DNA of 64,000 nucleotides from Nocardiopsis sp. CNR-923. Its GTDB lineage: Bacteria; Actinomycetota; Actinomycetes; Streptosporangiales; Streptosporangiaceae. How positions within the stretch are numbered: position 1 is the stretch's first letter; every line of letters begins with the position of its first letter. A program made the position numbers and the translations under genes. Below the pieces are notes generated by a model. The model was not told where the DNA came from and did not search any database. It saw only the letters and a list, made by a program, of their open reading frames with translations. This document shows, piece after piece, positions 27,732-36,773 of the stretch. Location: assembly GCF_001942255.1 (NCBI RefSeq), contig NZ_MKKC01000087.1:1-64000 (forward strand), given 5' to 3'.

Positions 27732-28167
27732 GGTCTTCCCATCGACGTCTCAGCGGTGGTGTCCGGCGCCCGTGGGGATCGTCCGGGGCGGGACTCCGCG
27801 CGGGTTCGACGCCCGCGTCCGAGCGTACGGAGGGCTCGGGGGCCGGAGGGAGGCGACGCGCCGGAGCGCGCGTGCCGCCGCACCTCCAGCCAACCACGTG
27901 CGGGCGGGTCCGGTCGGCCCATACAGTGTCCGCAATAGGGTTATTTTTACCACATTGCACGATTTAGAGTACTGTGCAATTGACCACGCCTTTCCCGAAT
28001 CCACACGGTCCCGCCTACACTCATGACGATCCCGTGACTCTCGCCCCGAACGACCGCGTGTGCGAGGGATCCGGCCCGGGCGGTCCCCACACCCGCCCCG
28101 GCACACACCAGCGTGAACGCCCGACAACCCGCCCTGGGACGTATCGGGCCCGAGGAGCGATCACATC
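27732..28167. other. Divergent intergenic region upstream of metN and a secreted hydrolase gene
   Basis: No gene is seen in these 436 bp. Bases 27936-27985 form one of the few AT-rich stretches in the window and include the inverted repeat listed separately. I found no SAM-type riboswitch in the metN leader. Confidence 0.5.
27954..27980. promoter_or_regulatory. Candidate operator: ATTGCAC-N13-GTGCAAT
   Basis: Perfect 7-bp inverted arms at 27954-27960 and 27974-27980 lie in an AT-rich segment between the divergent metN and hydrolase genes. The symmetry and position fit a dimeric repressor site. The regulator is unknown. Confidence 0.5.
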
Positions 28168-29241
28168 GTGCAGCCCGACGACCCGATCCGCGAGGACGGC
28201 GCCGCCCGTGCGTCCGAGAGCGACCCGTACGCCGACTTCTGGGCGCCTCAACCCCGCGCATGGACGTGCGGCGACGTCCTGGCCGAGCTCCTGCCCCGCC
28301 GCTCCCGCCCCGCGCGCCCCGGACGCGTGGCCGCGAGCGCCCTGGCCATCGTCCTGACCGCCCTCCTGACGGCCGCCCCGCACGCGGCGGGAGCGACGGT
28401 CGCACCGCGCGAGCCGGAGGACATGGACACCCTGCGCTCCCGCGCCGAGTCACTCACCGAGGAGTTCCAGGGCGAACTGCGCGACATGGAAGCGGTCATG
28501 GCGGACGCCGAGACCGCCGAGGCCAGCGCCGAGGCCTCCCGGGGGGAGGTGGATGCCGCCCGCTCCGAGGTGCGCTCCCTGGCGGTGGCCGCCTACACCG
28601 GTCAGGGGATCGACCCGTCGATGTCGCTCTTCGTCGACTCCGACCCGGACGAGGTCATCGACCGCGCGGTGCTCATCGACTACCTGGCCTCCACCCACGA
28701 CGACCTCATCACACAGCTCGACCAGGCCCTGGAACGCGACGAGGCGGCGCGGGCCGAGGCGCAGGAGCGGCTGGCCCAGGTGGAGGAGGACCTGGACCAG
28801 TTGGAGGACCGGCGACGCGAGGTGCAGCGGATGATCGCCGACCACCCCAACCAGCCGATGGAGCCGCCTGACAGCATCACCCCGCGCACGCGTCAGATGC
28901 GCGACGAGGTCCTCGCCCGCTTCGGCGAGGGGCGCGACGTCGGCGGGTACGGCTGTTTCCGGGCGGTCGGCGGCTATGTGGTCGGCGAGCACCCCAAGGG
29001 CCGGGCGTGCGACTTCATGGTCAACGGCAACGGCCAGATGCCGTCCGAGGCCCAGGTTCAGCGCGGATACGAGATCGCCGAGTGGGCGAAGGAGAACGCC
29101 GAGGACTTCGGGATCATGTACATCATCTACCGGCAGCAGATCTGGGACATCCGGCGCGGCGGCGAGGGCTGGCGCGACATGTCCGACCGGGGCAGCGTCA
29201 CGGAGAACCACTTCGACCACGTGCACGTCTCGATGTTCTGA
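28168..29241 (+). CDS. Membrane-anchored or secreted coiled-coil protein with LAS-like hydrolase domain
   Basis: A 357-residue protein. A basic stretch and hydrophobic segment (VAASALAIVLTALLTAAPHA, about residues 55-75) form a signal or anchor. A long acidic coiled coil follows (residues 85-235). The C-terminal domain of about 120 residues has GCFRAVGGYVVGEHPKGRAC, DFMVNGNGQ, MYIIYRQQIWDIRR and NHFDHVHVSMF. The histidine, aspartate and DHVH pattern resembles metal ligands of LAS-type wall peptidases and the C-terminal domain of actinobacterial NlpC-associated proteins. GTG 28168 has GAGGAG ten bases upstream. Its layout parallels the VanY-like protein at 22409. Enzymatic activity is an inference. 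Confidence 0.8.
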   Translation: MQPDDPIREDGAARASESDPYADFWAPQPRAWTCGDVLAELLPRRSRPARPGRVAASALAIVLTALLTAAPHAAGATVAPREPEDMDTLRSRAESLTEEFQGELRDMEAVMADAETAEASAEASRGEVDAARSEVRSLAVAAYTGQGIDPSMSLFVDSDPDEVIDRAVLIDYLASTHDDLITQLDQALERDEAARAEAQERLAQVEEDLDQLEDRRREVQRMIADHPNQPMEPPDSITPRTRQMRDEVLARFGEGRDVGGYGCFRAVGGYVVGEHPKGRACDFMVNGNGQMPSEAQVQRGYEIAEWAKENAEDFGIMYIIYRQQIWDIRRGGEGWRDMSDRGSVTENHFDHVHVSMF

Positions 29242-29637
29242 ACCGCGGCCGCGACCGGCCACGGCGTCCCCAGGGGCGCGACGTCGCACCGCAGGCGACA
29301 CGAAACGGTGACGATTCGCCCACCGGTCCGATATCCTACCTGCCCACCGCGCGCGTCCCGCGGCTAGGATTGCCCCACGTCCCAGCCCTGGCCTGCGGTA
29401 ACGTTCGTGTCCGACCAGCTCACGGAGCCGCCCCGGAGCCAGGGACCTGCTCACTACACCGGGGATCGCCCGCCCGCGCCACCCGTCCTCGCCCACGGGC
29501 CGGCGCGCCGGCGGGCCTCCCCGCGGTTCCCGGACCGCCGACTCGCCCCCTCGGCGGCCCCGCTCCGCGGTGGACGCGCGAACCCATCGGCGCTCTCGGG
29601 CGCCACCGACACATCACACCACCGGGCGAGGGGAGCC
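29242..29637. other. Intergenic region, nothing recognised
   Basis: In this gap of about 400 bp an open frame from a GTG at 29407 runs into the following gene in its first reading frame, so a longer N-terminus cannot be excluded. I see no homology in it. GATATCCTACC near 29330 is a possible promoter element. Confidence 0.4.
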
Positions 29638-30509
29638 ATGAGCGAGAACGGACCCTACAACCAACCGCCCCGCAGCCCCCACGGCCACGGGGCCCCGCCG
29701 GGGGAGGCGGGCGGACGCACGGGGGCGGAGGCCACCACGGCGGCCAGGGGTACCCACCTGCCCAACCCCCGGGGAGCGGCGCGGGCAAGGCGGGCCCCTG
29801 GGTGGTCGGCGTCGGCGGCGTGGTCATCGTCGGCCTGGTGATCGCGGTGCTGGTCACGCTCGTGACCGACGGCTCCTCGACCCCTCCGGCCGCCGACGAC
29901 ACGACCGCGAGCGCCGAGGACACCGGCGCCACCGACGCCCCCCACGGGTCCGTGCCCGTCGCCCCGGCCGCCGAGCCGCCCTACCCGGTGCCCGCCGAGC
30001 CCTGCGACGCCTTCACCACGCGGGTGACCTCCGACTTCCTGCTCACCGAGGCCCCCGAGAAGTCCGTGCAGGACACCACCGCCCGGTGCTCCAGCACACT
30101 GGCCGAGGCACCCGAGGGCAACGGCCCCGAAGACTACGCGTCCCTTCGCCTGACCTACTCGGCCGCCGACACCGCCGACGGGGCGACGGCCGACTTCGAG
30201 GCCGCCGGGGACGACGTCACGGGCGCGACGGAGTACTCGTTGTACGTCGCCGAGGGCGTCGAGGACGACCGCGAGGCCGACCTGGGCGACCAGGCACGCT
30301 TCGTCGTCACGCGCTACGACTACGTGGGTGACCAGGTCCCCCAGGCGGTCCTGCTCGTCCGCAGCGCCAACCTCAACATCCGGATCGAGTACCAGGTCAT
30401 GCCCTCGCTCCTGTCCGACGGCGGCACGGAGGACCTGGTCCTGCCCGACCACACCCAGGAGATGATGCTCAACGCCGGGGCGGAGGCGCTCGCCCTGGTC
30501 GGCGCCTGA
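29638..30509 (+). CDS. Hypothetical single-pass membrane protein, one frameshift
   Basis: A protein of about 290 residues if one base is restored around 29700-29760. The ATG at 29638 has a good GAGGGGAG site. The N-terminus is a cytoplasmic proline-, glycine- and histidine-rich region, then a transmembrane helix (VVGVGGVVIVGLVIAVLVTLV). An acidic, threonine-rich linker leads to an extracellular domain of about 170 residues with two cysteines (EPCDAFTTRVTS, TARCSSTLAEAP) that may form a disulfide. The domain resembles the outer part of many actinobacterial anchored proteins whose function is unknown. Confidence 0.7.
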
Positions 30510-30525
30510 CCGCACCCGGGACTCG

Positions 30526-30556
30526 ACGGGGCCGCGGCGCACCGCCGCGGCCCCGT
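30526..30556. terminator. Bidirectional hairpin terminator between the 29638 gene and metE
   Basis: A 14-bp perfect stem (30526-30539 with 30543-30556) and a three-base loop lie between convergent genes. Confidence 0.8.
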
Positions 30557-30565
30557 ACGCCCCGA

Positions 30566-32848
30566 CTAGGACAGGTCGGCGCGTACGCGCCTGGCCGCCT
30601 CGACCATGTTGCGCAGGGCCTGTTCGGTCTCGGCGTATCCGCGCGTCTTGAGACCGCAGTCCGGGTTGACCCACAGGTTGCCCGCGTCGATGTGCGCGAC
30701 CGCCAGGCGCAGCGACGCCTCGATCTCCTCCACCGACGGCACGCGCGGCGAGTGGATGTCGTACACGCCGGGGCCGATCCCGCGCTTGTAGCCGCGACGG
30801 CCCAGGTCCTGCACCAGCTCCATCCGCGAGCGGGCCGCCTCGACGCTGGTGACGTCGGCGTCGAGCGCCTCGATCCCGCCGACGATGAGGCCGAACTCGG
30901 AGTAGCACATGTGCGTGTGGATGACCGTGCTCTGCGCGACCCCGGAGGTGGCCAGGCGGAACGAGCCCACGGCCCAGTCCAGGTAGGCCGCCCTGCGCTC
31001 CTCGCGCAGCGGCAGCAGCTCCCGCAGCGCCGCCTCGTCCACCTGGACGTGGCGGATCCCGGCTCGCTCCAGGTCGGCGATCTCGTCCCGCAGTGCGAGC
31101 GCCACCTGGCGGGCGGTCTCGCCCAGCGGCTGGTCGGTACGGACGAACGACCAGGCGAGCATCGTCACCGGACCGGTCAGCATGCCCTTGACCGGCTTCT
31201 GGGTGCGCGACTGGGCGTAGGTGATCCACTCGACCGTCATCGGCTCGGGGCGCGAGACGTCCCCGTACAGGATCGGGGGTCGCACGCAGCGCGAACCGTA
31301 GGACTGCACCCACCCGTTCTCCGTGGTGGCGTAACCCCGCAGCTGCTCGGCGAAGTACTGCACCATGTCGTTGCGCTCGGGTTCGCCGTGGACGAGCACG
31401 TCCAGGCCGATCTCCTCCTGGAGCGCGATCACACGGTCGACCTCACCGCGCAGGATCCGGCGGTACTCCTGCTCGCCCAGCTCGCCCTTGCGGTGGGCGG
31501 CGCGCGCCCGCCGCAGTTCGGCGGTCTGCGGGAAGGACCCGATCGTGGTCGTGGTCAGCGGCGTGTCCGTGGGAACGTCGCGGTCCTGCGTGCGCTCGGA
31601 GGCCTCCGGGCCCAGCGCGTCGAGACGGGCGCGCACCCGTGCGTCGGTGAACGCGGGGTTGGCTCCTCCGGTCTCCCGGCCCGCGCGCTCGACCCCGGCG
31701 CCCTCGGACAGGACGCGGCCCAGCAGCGCGACCTCCTCGGCCTTCTGCTTGGCGAAGGCCAGGGCCGCCCGCAGCTCGGGGTCGAGGGAGGTCTCGGCGT
31801 CCAGGTCGATCGGCACGTGCAGCAGCGAGCAGGAGGTGCTCACGGTCAGCTCGTCGGTGAGGGCGAGGAGGGTGCCGAGGGTGGCCACGGCGGCGGGGAC
31901 GTCAGTCCTCCAGACGTTGCGGCCCTCGACGACACCGGCGACCAGGCGGGTCCCGCCCAAGCCGGACACCTTGACCAGGTCGTCGACGCCCTCGGCGTCG
32001 GTCACCAGGTCCAGGCCGACCGCCTCGACCGGCGCGTCCTTGAGCACGCGCAGCGCGGCGGCGCCGATGGAGCCGAAGTAGGTCGAGACCAGCAGTGAGG
32101 GACGGTCGGTGAGCCCGCCCAGACGCTCGTAGACGTGCTCCAGTCGGTCGACGGCGGCGCGGCCCTCGTCGGTGGCCAGGATCGGCTCGTCCAGCTGCAC
32201 CTCGGTGGCCCCGGCCGCCTTGAGGTCGGCCAGCAGACGGGCGTAGGCGTCCAGGAGCTGGTCGAGCAGCTCGATCGGCGCCCATCCCTCGGGGGCCTCG
32301 TCCGCGGCCTTGGCCAGGAGGAGGAAGGTCAGCGGGCCGACGAGGACCGGCCGGGTGTGGTAGCCCGCCTCGGCCGCCTCGCGGAACTCAGCGACCGGCT
32401 TGTCGCCGACCAGGCGGGGACGGGTGCTCGGCGAGAGCTCGGGGACCAGGTAGTGGTAGTTGGTGTCGAACCACTTGGTCATCTCCAGGGGCGGCGCGCC
32501 CTGCACGCCCCGGGCGAGGGCGAAGTAGCGGCGCAGCTGCTCGTCCCGGTCCTTCGCGGTCGCCGGGGAGGCGAAGCGGGAGGGCACCAGGTCGAAGAGG
32601 ACCGCGGTGTCCAGGACGTGGTCGTAGTAGGAGAACGTGTTGGACGGCAGGTCGTCGACGCCCGCCTCGCGCAACTGGGCGTAGACGCCCCTGCGCAGGT
32701 CGGCGGCGACCGCGTCCAGCTCCTGGACGCTCGCGCGGCCCTTCCAGTAGGACTCGCTGGCGCGCTTGAGTTCGCGCCGCGGGCCGATCCTCGGGAAACC
32801 GTGCACCGTGGAGCGCACGGTCGCCTTCGCGTCCGGTGGCGTGGTCAT
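30566..32848 (-). CDS. metE: Cobalamin-independent methionine synthase MetE
   Basis: MetE transfers a methyl group from methyltetrahydrofolate triglutamate to homocysteine without B12. The 760-residue protein has the N-terminal barrel (VHGFPRIGPRRELKRA, EMTKWFDTNYHYLVPEL). The C-terminal catalytic barrel contains TTIGSFPQTAELR and the zinc ligands in HTHMCYSEF and NPDCGLKTRGY. The length matches the family. ATG 32848 begins MTTPPDAKATVRS; the frame remains open upstream, but the leader is occupied by the cobalamin riboswitch. Expression should therefore fall when B12 is plentiful. It converges with the 29638 gene across a terminator. Confidence 0.96.
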   Translation of the reverse strand: MTTPPDAKATVRSTVHGFPRIGPRRELKRASESYWKGRASVQELDAVAADLRRGVYAQLREAGVDDLPSNTFSYYDHVLDTAVLFDLVPSRFASPATAKDRDEQLRRYFALARGVQGAPPLEMTKWFDTNYHYLVPELSPSTRPRLVGDKPVAEFREAAEAGYHTRPVLVGPLTFLLLAKAADEAPEGWAPIELLDQLLDAYARLLADLKAAGATEVQLDEPILATDEGRAAVDRLEHVYERLGGLTDRPSLLVSTYFGSIGAAALRVLKDAPVEAVGLDLVTDAEGVDDLVKVSGLGGTRLVAGVVEGRNVWRTDVPAAVATLGTLLALTDELTVSTSCSLLHVPIDLDAETSLDPELRAALAFAKQKAEEVALLGRVLSEGAGVERAGRETGGANPAFTDARVRARLDALGPEASERTQDRDVPTDTPLTTTTIGSFPQTAELRRARAAHRKGELGEQEYRRILRGEVDRVIALQEEIGLDVLVHGEPERNDMVQYFAEQLRGYATTENGWVQSYGSRCVRPPILYGDVSRPEPMTVEWITYAQSRTQKPVKGMLTGPVTMLAWSFVRTDQPLGETARQVALALRDEIADLERAGIRHVQVDEAALRELLPLREERRAAYLDWAVGSFRLATSGVAQSTVIHTHMCYSEFGLIVGGIEALDADVTSVEAARSRMELVQDLGRRGYKRGIGPGVYDIHSPRVPSVEEIEASLRLAVAHIDAGNLWVNPDCGLKTRGYAETEQALRNMVEAARRVRADLS

Positions 32849-33007
32849 GAAGCTTCTCTCCCTCGTCGAAAGCCGGGTTCCGGCCGCCAGGGGACTCCGA
32901 GGGCAGGCCACGCCGAGGGGCGCTCCGCGGACGCGCACCTGTTCGCCACCGACCTCGGCCCTCCCTCGGGGCACGGGACCACCGGCGGCACGGGTGCGCC
33001 GCCGGGT

Positions 33008-33200
33008 GGAGGCAGGTCTTCGGACTCGTGGGCACCGCCGGTGCGCGCACCGGCGACCTACCGGTCACCGCTTCCCAGTTTCCGACCAAACCGACCGGAT
33101 TACCAGTGCTTATGGCGACTGTCGTTCCCACATACCGCTGCGGGGCAGTCCCGGACTCCCACCGGGTTCCCTCTCGCGACGCACACCACATTCCCCACCG
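33008..33200 (-). promoter_or_regulatory. Cobalamin riboswitch in the metE leader
   Basis: Read on the minus strand, the segment contains the classic cobalamin aptamer pieces in order: AGGGAACCCGGTGGGAGTCC, then GACTGCCCCGCAGCGGT, the CGCCATAAGCACTGG stretch, the B12-box-like GGGAAGCGGTGACC, and the closing GTCCGAAGACCTGCC. The boundaries are approximate. It ends about 160 bases before the metE start, leaving room for an expression platform. This is the known arrangement for B12-repressed metE. Confidence 0.93.
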
Positions 33201-33426
33201 GCGACATCCGGCTCGGAAGTGGAGCACGTACCTTCCACGCCTGCAAGTATAGGGAGGCCCCCTCACGCCCCTGCACCTGGTGTGGACGCCGCATTCCCGC
33301 GCGCCACCCCGCCGTGAACTCCGACCGCCTGGCGCGCGTCGCACCCGACATAGGCGTTATCCGGAGGCGGCCCTCCCCCGCCGTCCCCGCGGACGTTCGT
33401 CTGACGATCAACGTGGAGAACCCCTG

Positions 33427-35016
33427 GTGAACAAAGAGTCCCCTCAGAGCATGGCAGCCGATCGTCCCGTCCTCACGGTCGTGGTCGCGATGGCGGTACT
33501 GGCGGGGCTGTTGATACTCGCGACCCGGTCCACGGCGGCCCCGGGGCACGTCGCCGCCGACGGAACGGCGCGCGGATCGACGCAGGAGAGCGCCGCGCCG
33601 GCTGCCACGGGCGAGCCCGACCGGCTGACCGTGGTCGACCCGGCGGACGTGGTCGGCGTGGAGGAGACCGAACTGTCCTACGACGGCGATGTCACCGCGA
33701 ACGTGACGTATCCGGTCCTGAGCAACGCCGAACCGCTGACCGACTTCCTCGCGCGCGCCCTGCACGGCGACGTGGCGGCCTTCGAGGCGGCCAACCCCGG
33801 GGCGGAGTCCTACACCGGCGCATGGAGCCTGACCGCGGCCGACGACGACCTGGTCGGCGTGCGCATGGCCAGCACGGAGACCGACTCCGAGGGGGCACGC
33901 GAGTGCCACACCACCTATTGGTACGAGGCCGACACCGGACTGGTGCACGGCTCCAACCAGCTCATCGCGGGACAGGACGAACTGGCAGAACTCGCCGGAC
34001 TGATCCGGCGACAGGCAGCCGACGACGTGCGCGCGCCGGCCCTCCACCCGGTAGCGGCGCTGTTCGACTCGGTGGGCTTCAACCCCAGCGGCGACCTGGT
34101 CGTGGAGTTCGACGCCGGACAGGTCGCGGCGCCCGCCGCGGGACCGGTGCACGTGGTCGTCGAACGCGACGAGGCCGAACCGCTGCTGTCGGAGCTGGGC
34201 GTGCGCGCCCGCGACGCCGCGACGGTCGGTGTGGAGGCGTTCGCCCTGGCCGGGCGCCCCGAGGCGGACAAGGACGGTGTCAGCGACGAGCAGCCAGGCG
34301 TGATCCCGCCCGTCGACGACGACGTGGACTGCTCCGACCCGGAGACCCGGTGCGTGGCGCTGACCTACGACGACGGCCCCGGTCGACGCACACCCGAGCT
34401 GCTGGACGCCCTCGCCGAGTACGACGCCCGCGCCACCTTCTTCGTGACCGGCGTCCCGGTCATGGAGCACCCCCGGATCGTGCGTCGCGCCTACGCGGAG
34501 GGCCACGAGATCGCCAACCACACGCTGAGCCACCCCGACCTGTCCGCCATGAGCCGGAGCGCGGCCCGCTCCGAACTGGAGACCGTCCAGGCCCAGGTGT
34601 ACCGGGAGACCGGCTACACCATGGACCTGATGCGTCCGCCCTACGGCGCCACCGACGACGGGATCGCCTCCGTGACCGAGGAGATGGGGCTCGCACAGAT
34701 CCTGTGGAGCGTGGACACCATGGACTGGAGGGACCGCGACGCCTCGGTGGTCACCGAACGCGCCCTGGACGGCGCGTCCCCCGGCGCCGTCATACTCATG
34801 CACGACATCCACGGCAGCACCGTCCGCGCGTCCCACCGGATCATCCGTCAGCTGGACGCCCGCGGATACACGATGGTCACCGTCTCCCAGCTGCTGGGCA
34901 CGACCTCGCCCGGCGCCGCCTACCACCACGGCGGCCCGGAGGAGGACACCGAAGGCGCCGAGGACGGCCGCGGGAGCTACCGTCACGAGTCCGACGAGGA
35001 GCGCGGCGGAGACTGA
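33427..35016 (+). CDS. Polysaccharide deacetylase (NodB domain) with RsiV-like N-terminal region
   Basis: A 529-residue anchored or secreted protein. After a hydrophobic N-terminal segment (VLTVVVAMAVLAGLLILA) comes an extracellular region resembling DUF3298/RsiV-type domains (TYWYEADTGLV, LAELAGLIRR, VGFNPSGDLVVEFD). The NodB carbohydrate esterase 4 domain follows, with ALTYDDGPGRRT holding the catalytic aspartates, ANHTLSHPD holding the metal histidines, MRPPYGATD, and ILMHDIHGST near the end. It probably removes acetyl groups from peptidoglycan or another wall polymer. GTG 33427 follows a GGAG. A paralogue lies 120 bp downstream. Confidence 0.88.
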   Translation: MNKESPQSMAADRPVLTVVVAMAVLAGLLILATRSTAAPGHVAADGTARGSTQESAAPAATGEPDRLTVVDPADVVGVEETELSYDGDVTANVTYPVLSNAEPLTDFLARALHGDVAAFEAANPGAESYTGAWSLTAADDDLVGVRMASTETDSEGARECHTTYWYEADTGLVHGSNQLIAGQDELAELAGLIRRQAADDVRAPALHPVAALFDSVGFNPSGDLVVEFDAGQVAAPAAGPVHVVVERDEAEPLLSELGVRARDAATVGVEAFALAGRPEADKDGVSDEQPGVIPPVDDDVDCSDPETRCVALTYDDGPGRRTPELLDALAEYDARATFFVTGVPVMEHPRIVRRAYAEGHEIANHTLSHPDLSAMSRSAARSELETVQAQVYRETGYTMDLMRPPYGATDDGIASVTEEMGLAQILWSVDTMDWRDRDASVVTERALDGASPGAVILMHDIHGSTVRASHRIIRQLDARGYTMVTVSQLLGTTSPGAAYHHGGPEEDTEGAEDGRGSYRHESDEERGGD

Positions 35017-35137
35017 CACGACCGCGCCGCCCGCGCCAGGGGATGTCCACATGTGGACACCGCCCCAGCCGGGTGGCCCAGGTCACCTATGTTGCTGCCA
35101 TCAGCCGCCAACCGTCCGGCAGGGGTGAGCAAGTCCG

Positions 35138-36694
35138 GTGCAGCAGTCGACCCGACCACGTCAGATTCCGAGTGTCCGCAGTCCTGGCGTGGAACGGGCC
35201 GGCCGCCGCTGGCTCGGCGCCGTCATCGCGGCGGTGTCGTTGACCGCCGCGGCGTGCGCCACCCCTGAGAGCGACGCGAGCGCCGCCGACCGGATCACGG
35301 TCGTCCTGGACTCCGCCGAGGGACCCGTCAGCGAGTGGACCGGCGACGCCGCTGACTTCGCCGACCACCCCCACGTCCCCGAGGGCCTACCGATCAGCGT
35401 CGCCTACCCCGAGTTCGAGGGCGCGCCCGCCTTCGCCGACGAGCTCGCGCGACTCGTCGACCGGGAGGTGCTCGACTTCCGGGGCGCCAGCCGCGACCCG
35501 GTCGACCTGACCGTCGACTGGGAGGTCGTCGCGGCCGGCGACGGGGTACTCGGCGTGCGCCTGATTCGCACGGAGGAGGACCTGCACGGGCTGCGGCGCG
35601 GCTACGAGACCTACTGGTACGACGCCGCGACCGGCCTGACCCGTTACTCCTCGGAACTGATCGCCGGGCAGCAGGAGCTGGCGGAGCTCAACGGGATGCT
35701 CCGAGCCGAACTGGCGGACCACCCCGACGTCGACGTGGAGAGCCTCCTGCCGATCCGGGCCAGCTACGACTCGATCGGGTTCAACGCCGAGGGCGGCCTG
35801 GTCGTGGAGTTCGACGACGGCCACCTGTCACCCGTACGCGAGGGGCACCCGCCGGACTCCTCCCCCGGAAGGGTCGCGGTGGCGGTCGAGGCCGCCGCGG
35901 CCGAACCGCTGCTGTCGGAGCTGGGCGAGCGGGCGCGGTCGGCGTCGCTGCGCGAGGAACCGGACTACGCCGTGCCCGCGGCGGGAGCGGTCCCCGATCC
36001 GCGCCCCGCCGTGCCCGGGGAGGTCGTCGCCGGGGACGAGGACCTCGACTGCCGCGACGAGGAGGTCCGATGCGTGGCGCTGACCTTCGACGACGGCCCG
36101 GCCGACACCTCCGTGCACCTGCTGGACCTCCTGGCGGAGGAGGAGGTGACGGCGACGTTCTTCCTCAACGCCGACCCGGCGCTGACCCACCCGTGGGTCT
36201 ACCGGCGGGCCTTCGCCGAGGGGCACGAGATCGCCAGCCACAACGACCAGCACGAGCACATGCCGGACATGCCCGTCGCCGACCTGCCGCGTCAGGTGTC
36301 GGCGGTCAGCGCGATCGTCAGCAGGCACACGGGGCACACGGTGCGCCTGTTCCGACCGCCCTTCGGCGACAGCTCGCCGGAAGTGCTCGACGAGATCGGC
36401 GACCAGGGGATGGCCCAGGTCCTGTGGAACGTCGACAGCCAGGACTGGACGGGACTCGACCGTGACGGGATCGTGGACCGCGTCGTGCACACGGCGGAGC
36501 GGGACGCGGTGGTACTGCTGCACGACACCCTGCCCCCGACCGTGGCCGCGGTCCCGGAAATCATCGAGCGGCTGCGCGAGCACGGCTACGCGTTCGCGAC
36601 CGTGTCCCAGGTGATCGGTGAGCCGGAGCCCGGAGAGTCCTATCCGGTCGGCGCACGGGTGCCCGGAACCGGGGGTGAGACCCCGGAGTCCTGA
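35138..36694 (+). CDS. Polysaccharide deacetylase (NodB domain), paralogue of the preceding gene
   Basis: A 518-residue protein with the same architecture as its neighbour. The signal (WLGAVIAAVSLTAAACATPE) ends in a cysteine that could be lipidated. The RsiV-like region has ETYWYDAATGLTRY and SIGFNAEGGLVVEFDDG. The NodB domain has ALTFDDGPADTS, a variant histidine motif in IASHNDQHEH, LFRPPFGDSS and VLLHDTLPP. The shared order and motifs show a local duplication followed by divergence. GTG 35138 is used; a GTG at about 35196, giving VERAGRRWL, is possible. Wall modification is inferred. Confidence 0.87.
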   Translation: MQQSTRPRQIPSVRSPGVERAGRRWLGAVIAAVSLTAAACATPESDASAADRITVVLDSAEGPVSEWTGDAADFADHPHVPEGLPISVAYPEFEGAPAFADELARLVDREVLDFRGASRDPVDLTVDWEVVAAGDGVLGVRLIRTEEDLHGLRRGYETYWYDAATGLTRYSSELIAGQQELAELNGMLRAELADHPDVDVESLLPIRASYDSIGFNAEGGLVVEFDDGHLSPVREGHPPDSSPGRVAVAVEAAAAEPLLSELGERARSASLREEPDYAVPAAGAVPDPRPAVPGEVVAGDEDLDCRDEEVRCVALTFDDGPADTSVHLLDLLAEEEVTATFFLNADPALTHPWVYRRAFAEGHEIASHNDQHEHMPDMPVADLPRQVSAVSAIVSRHTGHTVRLFRPPFGDSSPEVLDEIGDQGMAQVLWNVDSQDWTGLDRDGIVDRVVHTAERDAVVLLHDTLPPTVAAVPEIIERLREHGYAFATVSQVIGEPEPGESYPVGARVPGTGGETPES

Positions 36695-36729
36695 GCGGTA
36701 CGGGAACGACCGGCCGCCACCCGGCGCGC

Positions 36730-36760
36730 GACGCCCGGTCGGGCCGGTCGACCGGGCGTC
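36730..36760. terminator. Hairpin terminator between the second deacetylase and pyrD
   Basis: A 12-bp perfect stem (36730-36741 with 36749-36760) and a seven-base loop lie between convergent genes. Confidence 0.75.
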
Positions 36761-36773
36761 GGCGCGGTACCGG

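Noticed and set aside
27732..28167. SAM riboswitch in the metN leader
   Set aside because: None of the conserved SAM-I core pieces is present on the minus strand; only an inverted repeat was found.
28450..29496. Minus-strand open frame of 348 codons opposite the 28168 gene
   Set aside because: The plus-strand frame has a signal, coiled coil and conserved hydrolase-like end, while the antisense frame has no recognisable domain.
33100..35052. Long minus-strand open frame of 650 codons opposite the first deacetylase
   Set aside because: Its composition mirrors the plus-strand gene, it has no family motifs, and it would run through the cobalamin riboswitch region. It is a shadow of GC-rich coding sequence.
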